Shown here in pieces: positions 60,178-64,000 of a stretch of DNA of 64,000 nt. Source of the DNA: Selenomonas ruminantium AC2024. GTDB taxonomy: Bacteria; Bacillota; Negativicutes; Selenomonadales; Selenomonadaceae. Where the stretch lies: positions 62,001-126,000 of the forward strand of contig NZ_JIAC01000001.1 of the NCBI RefSeq assembly GCF_000687995.1, read 5' to 3'. Position 1 is the stretch's first letter. The number at the start of each line of letters is the position of its first letter. The translations under genes were made by a program, and so were the position numbers. The notes under the pieces are model-generated. The model was given only the letters and a program-made list of their open reading frames with translations, was not told where the DNA came from and searched no databases.

Positions 60178-63100
60178 TTAAAACATATTGCTACTCTGCA
60201 GTAATACTTGTTGATACCGTTGCCATAGAGATGTTGTCGTATTGCATCCAGAAGCCAATGCCCTTGTCAATATCTTCTCGCCGTTTCGACAGAATAGTTG
60301 CACGGTCTCACGTAAATCCTTGCTCTTCCAAGTCGTCTTCTCCAGTTGCAGTAATTCCCACCATTCCAACTGATGAATAACCAAATTCTCCAAAGACATG
60401 ACCTTACTTTCTGGACAGGCATAACAATCGGATATCACGCCAACCAAGCCATCCCCCACAGCTGACAGTAGTACTTTCCAAGCAGTAAAAGGCAGCCGCT
60501 TTCCTTCTGGCAACAGAAATGAATTACAAAGCCAACCACAGTTATCCATCGCTTCTCTGGTAATCAATGCTGCTGTGATATCGCCAGCAGGATATTTACC
60601 AATTTCCAGCAGACGCTGCCAAAACGCATTCCCTAGTGCCACTTGAGTGTTATCCAAGGGATGAATCATAATATAGGGATACTCATTACTATAATCTTCC
60701 CTAGCATCCGAAACCACCACTTGCAATGGCACAATTTGTTCCATACCAGCACTTACCATACGCTTCAAAAAATTATTAGCGACCTCTGTCCCTGGCAACT
60801 GCCAATGAACAAATTTTCCCTTGGCTTTTGCTGATAACTGAGAAAACACATTCTGTATTTCATCATATCCAAACACATCCCAATCATATTTTCCCTGTAT
60901 TTTTTTCTGACAGATTTCATTAATCTGATGTAATGCTATTTCTCCTGTCTGCTGCAAACAAGGAATGAGCAATTGCTGCCAGAGATAGTCCTGTTCAACG
61001 GCCTGTTGCAAGCGTTGTGTAAAATCCTCCATTTGTCCCATATAGGGAACTACCGTGGTAACCAATATCTTTTGCACCAGCATTTGCTGTTCTGCAACAC
61101 GTTCCGCCAACAGGACACTAGCCTTCATCAGATTGCCCATTGGCTGTGGTGTTGTTTCTTGGCTATAACGCAATATTTGTGGCTCGACAAAGGGACGTAA
61201 ATCCATTAAACTGCCTTGCTTCAGAAACTCCAGAGGACTTATCATTTCCCCTTTTATCATCCGCTGGTGATAATTGCGATAACCACCACCTGCAACAGAT
61301 GCCAACGAGTATCTAGCCACGATATTGGGCCACCCCACAGCAATCTTTGTCTGAAATTGTTCCTGACTACGCCAATAGAAATGCGCCAGTTCCATTGACT
61401 GGCACCTCTGCATTTCCACATCAATTTGCTGACCATTCTGCTCATAATACACACAATGATTACCTTGGACAAGTTTCAGTTTATACCGCATCACCGAACG
61501 TGCACCAACGATACATTTTTGTCCGGAATCACGATAAACATCACCGATTACAGGCCGTGACAAAATGAATTCATCCCTATGCAAATGCGGTTGATATAGT
61601 ATATAACGACGCCATGGCAATTCATATACTATGCTATCATCCAGTTCTTCCAACCATTCCCGTACATTTTTTCCTGCTGCCGTACCTACCAGAAATTCAT
61701 CTGTATCCAATGGAATGACAATATCCGCTCCATGATCATTTATTGCCTCATACATGAGTTCTGTGGTCAATTCCGCCTGCGCATACTCCACTCTGCTAAC
61801 CTTTTGCACACTAAGCGACAGCCCCTCCTGTTGTAACGCTGTAAGAATTGCGCTAGTCTTATCTGAACTATAATGATCCAGTATCAATAATTCATCAGCA
61901 AAGCTCAGCGTATGCCTCACGAAACTTTCAATGATGTCCATCTCATTGCGAACCATCGCAATGGCTACAATATGATGTTTTTTCACACTTGCCGGTGCAG
62001 ATTTTGCATAGGATGCTCTACTCTCCCATTCCTGCCAGCGAATATTTTCTACCGCTCTACACAGTTCCTCCGTTGCCAAAGTTTTTACTTCCTGTATCTG
62101 GGGCAATATGCTTTCCAACAGCCATGGCAGGTGTTCCTGCCAGCTGCCAGTCTGCAAAGTACGCAAAATAGCTTCAGCCAGCACATGTTCCAAACGCTCC
62201 AGCTCTATTTTGGCCTCCGGATGTTCCAATCGTTCTTGCCGGCAGCATCGCCATAGATATTGCAGTTCTTCACCTAAGCCCTCCCATTTTTTGTCTCCAG
62301 CAGGATAGCACTCCAGCCACCCCAACAACTGAATGGTCATTGACGTATATCTATGCTTACGTAAAGCTCCCCAAAGTCGTACGAAATCTATATATCGACG
62401 TTTTTGCCAGTAAGTCCGCAAATCATCACACCTGCGATTAGTCCCTGCCAGACGCTCCTCAGTCGACAGGTCATACCCCAACGCCTCAATTTGCTCGCGC
62501 CAAAATGACGCATTCGTGACATCCCAGCCATGACAGCCAAACGGTTTAAGCGTACCTGCTGCTATCCGGCGATAGCAGTTCTGCACCTCTTCCTGTACAG
62601 AAAATTGTAGAGCAACCTGTAAAGGCGCACATTGGAATTCAACATCCTTTTGCACACCACACCAGCCCCAAAAAGAATCTTCCACACGCAAAAAAACATC
62701 CTGAAAAATCTGCTGTCGTTCCCTGGGCATATTTTCCCATTGTCTCAGTGCTTTTCGTGCTGCCACAATTCGTCGCAATGACAAACCACCATTACCTACT
62801 CTTGCCCCTATTGCATGCCAAATAGGATTGTAGGGAGCAATAGGAGCCCCAATATAATCGTACCCTAGTTCACAAAATTCCTGTAACCGATCTGCAAAAA
62901 CAAAGGCATCCAACTGGTAAATAAGCAGATAATCATATTTTGCAAAGCGCGCATAATAGGTCTCATTCAACAACAACCGGCTATAACTGGTAATACTGGT
63001 AAACCACTGGTCTGGGAAACGCTCCACTGCAATACCATTTTCCAAGCCCTCATATGCAAACTTCAAGGATTCTGGTGCAACAAACACACAAGGGTAATTT

Positions 63101-63189
63101 CCCAGCACACGACGTAGTTGTTGCAATGACACTTTTTCCGTTATAGTCAAATTTTCCCGATATATTGGAATTGTAATCACAACGCTCAT
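60178..63189 (-). CDS. Large bifunctional glycosyltransferase: DUF5672 domain + GT2 unit
   Basis: A 1003-residue protein. Residues 1-~260 are a DUF5672 domain (VVITIPIYRENLTITEKVSL, YDYLLIYQLDAFVFADRL, YDYIGAPIAPYNP, RVGNGGLSLRR), thought to be glycosyltransferase-related. Residues ~270-400 are helical. Residues ~405 to the end align with the 529-residue protein at 46894: IVAIAMVRNEMDIIESFVRH, LILDHYSSDKTS, PLDTDEFLVGTA with DxD, and a second GT-A-like half starting near TTVVPYMGQMEDF. It may carry out two successive sugar transfers. ATG 63189 overlaps the previous stop (ATGA). Confidence 0.85.
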   Translation of the reverse strand: MSVVITIPIYRENLTITEKVSLQQLRRVLGNYPCVFVAPESLKFAYEGLENGIAVERFPDQWFTSITSYSRLLLNETYYARFAKYDYLLIYQLDAFVFADRLQEFCELGYDYIGAPIAPYNPIWHAIGARVGNGGLSLRRIVAARKALRQWENMPRERQQIFQDVFLRVEDSFWGWCGVQKDVEFQCAPLQVALQFSVQEEVQNCYRRIAAGTLKPFGCHGWDVTNASFWREQIEALGYDLSTEERLAGTNRRCDDLRTYWQKRRYIDFVRLWGALRKHRYTSMTIQLLGWLECYPAGDKKWEGLGEELQYLWRCCRQERLEHPEAKIELERLEHVLAEAILRTLQTGSWQEHLPWLLESILPQIQEVKTLATEELCRAVENIRWQEWESRASYAKSAPASVKKHHIVAIAMVRNEMDIIESFVRHTLSFADELLILDHYSSDKTSAILTALQQEGLSLSVQKVSRVEYAQAELTTELMYEAINDHGADIVIPLDTDEFLVGTAAGKNVREWLEELDDSIVYELPWRRYILYQPHLHRDEFILSRPVIGDVYRDSGQKCIVGARSVMRYKLKLVQGNHCVYYEQNGQQIDVEMQRCQSMELAHFYWRSQEQFQTKIAVGWPNIVARYSLASVAGGGYRNYHQRMIKGEMISPLEFLKQGSLMDLRPFVEPQILRYSQETTPQPMGNLMKASVLLAERVAEQQMLVQKILVTTVVPYMGQMEDFTQRLQQAVEQDYLWQQLLIPCLQQTGEIALHQINEICQKKIQGKYDWDVFGYDEIQNVFSQLSAKAKGKFVHWQLPGTEVANNFLKRMVSAGMEQIVPLQVVVSDAREDYSNEYPYIMIHPLDNTQVALGNAFWQRLLEIGKYPAGDITAALITREAMDNCGWLCNSFLLPEGKRLPFTAWKVLLSAVGDGLVGVISDCYACPESKVMSLENLVIHQLEWWELLQLEKTTWKSKDLRETVQLFCRNGEKILTRALASGCNTTTSLWQRYQQVLLQSSNMF

Positions 63190-64000
63190 TTTTTACCACA
63201 TCCTTGAATCTCCAAAAAATGACGATATAAGAACTGTACCAACCAGGCTTTACCGCCAAAGTCCTGTTCCAAAGCCTCACGAATGCTCTCTTTCACCAGC
63301 TGCTGATGCTCCAGCGGCGTGGGAACAAATCCCCATCGGCACGGCATTACGAGCATATAGCCGGTAATACGTTCCATAACCTGCTCTTTTATCTCCGGGT
63401 GTTCCGAAAAATATGTTATTTCGCCAAGATTCCGCCATAAAATCTCTGCCAGCCTAAAAGTATCCTGTACATGTTTTTCCAAATTGTCCAACGTCTTTGC
63501 CTCACGCAGGATAGAATCTCCTGACAAACGATATACATAATACAGTTGATTGGTTACCATATATTTCTTTGCCCTGCATAGACAAAGGAGATTAAATAGA
63601 GCATCCTCATTTGTTGATATGGCTTCAAATTTCAGTTTATTCTGCTCCAGAAACTCTCGGCGATACACTCGATTCCAAACAGACCATACCCAACCATTAT
63701 ACTGAAAAAACAGATTTAGCCTCTTCCCTAGATCAACATCCAACGACTCGACTGCCTTGGATCTCATACCACAATCAATCTCTGGTATAAGCGTCTGTCC
63801 CTCAGCATCTTCATAATAACGTCCTGGTGACCATACTACATCCGCCTGCCCCGCTAACGCTATTTTCATCATGTGCGCCAGCCCATCAGGCAAAAGATAA
63901 TCATCACTATCCACAAAGGTTACATACTTGCCGCCTGCCGCCTGCAACCCAATATTACGCGCTGCACTTACCCCTTGATTGTGCGGCTGCTCTAACAGCT
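63186..64000 (-). CDS. GT2 glycosyltransferase, C-terminal part (runs off right edge)
   Basis: The frame is open to the right edge of the window. Upstream of the first in-frame TTG (63947) it reads LLEQPHNQGVSAARNIGLQA, which is the internal N.G.S.ARN segment of GT2 enzymes, followed by GGKYVTFVDSDDYLLPDGL with the DxD-type motif. So the first ~90 residues lie outside. The C-terminal part includes WNRVYRREFLEQN and STNEDALFNLLCLC, typical of capsular GT2 transferases. It overlaps the next gene by four bases. Confidence 0.88.
   Translation of the reverse strand, partial: LLEQPHNQGVSAARNIGLQAAGGKYVTFVDSDDYLLPDGLAHMMKIALAGQADVVWSPGRYYEDAEGQTLIPEIDCGMRSKAVESLDVDLGKRLNLFFQYNGWVWSVWNRVYRREFLEQNKLKFEAISTNEDALFNLLCLCRAKKYMVTNQLYYVYRLSGDSILREAKTLDNLEKHVQDTFRLAEILWRNLGEITYFSEHPEIKEQVMERITGYMLVMPCRWGFVPTPLEHQQLVKESIREALEQDFGGKAWLVQFLYRHFLEIQGCGKK

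Noticed and set aside
1-64000. Search for CRISPR arrays, tRNA or rRNA genes, riboswitches and phage structural genes.
   Set aside because: No regularly spaced repeats, cloverleaf sequences or phage gene families were recognised.

Overview
The window is an accessory surface-glycan or protein-glycosylation island, probably from a flagellated, outer-membrane-bearing anaerobe of the Negativicutes (Selenomonas-like). That placement is inference. It rests on heptosyltransferase-type (GT9 and TibC/Aah-like) enzymes, a gene behind a textbook flagellar sigma-28/sigma-D promoter, and the general gene style; no rRNA or housekeeping marker is present. No tRNA, rRNA or CRISPR array was seen.

Layout, left to right. 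(1) 1-4.5 kb, minus strand: start of UDP-galactopyranose mutase, two paralogous TIM-barrel proteins (one has lost its metal ligands), and a four-domain methyltransferase-like/kinase-like/Rossmann/cytidylyltransferase protein. (2) 4.6-5.3 kb, plus strand: a small HEQEH putative metalloprotease with a sigma-28 promoter and a terminator. (3) 5.3-11.6 kb: a disrupted AAA-ATPase/PD-(D/E)XK nuclease pseudogene split by an IS256-family element with perfect 8-bp target duplications, an XRE-ImmA-PIN three-gene module with its own promoter, a decayed IS66 element, and a short gene-free stretch. (4) 11.6-30.9 kb, minus strand: about a dozen sugar-processing enzymes, most fused to the same small Rossmann domain ('YGAG' domain). 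These include a TviB/TviC pair for a UDP-HexNAc uronate, GT2, GT4 and GT9 transferases, a deacetylase, two radical SAM enzymes and a HAD protein. A membrane protein with a HEPN-type Rx4H motif sits inside the run. (5) 30.9-38.5 kb: a CDP-polyol (teichoic-acid-like) module with two TagF-like transferases, an IspD/TarI-like cytidylyltransferase, an NAD-dependent epimerase, a GlpQ-like phosphodiesterase and a TagD-Gfo/Idh fusion. (6) 38.6-64 kb, ending at a terminator at 38.6 kb: a tightly packed run of glycosyltransferases. It holds three TibC-like O-heptosyltransferases, three GT9 enzymes, an O-GlcNAc-transferase-like GT41 enzyme, GT2/GT4/GT8 enzymes and FkbM methyltransferases, and runs off the right edge.

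How the genes may work together (inference): nucleotide-activated sugars and polyols (UDP-galactofuranose, UDP-HexNAcA, CDP-glycerol-like donors) are made by the synthases, assembled by the many transferases, and decorated by methylation, deacetylation and radical SAM chemistry. The TibC-like and OGT-like enzymes act directly on proteins in their known relatives, so the acceptor may be a surface protein such as flagellin rather than only a lipid. The most unusual feature is the repeated fusion of one small Rossmann module to at least twelve unrelated catalytic domains.
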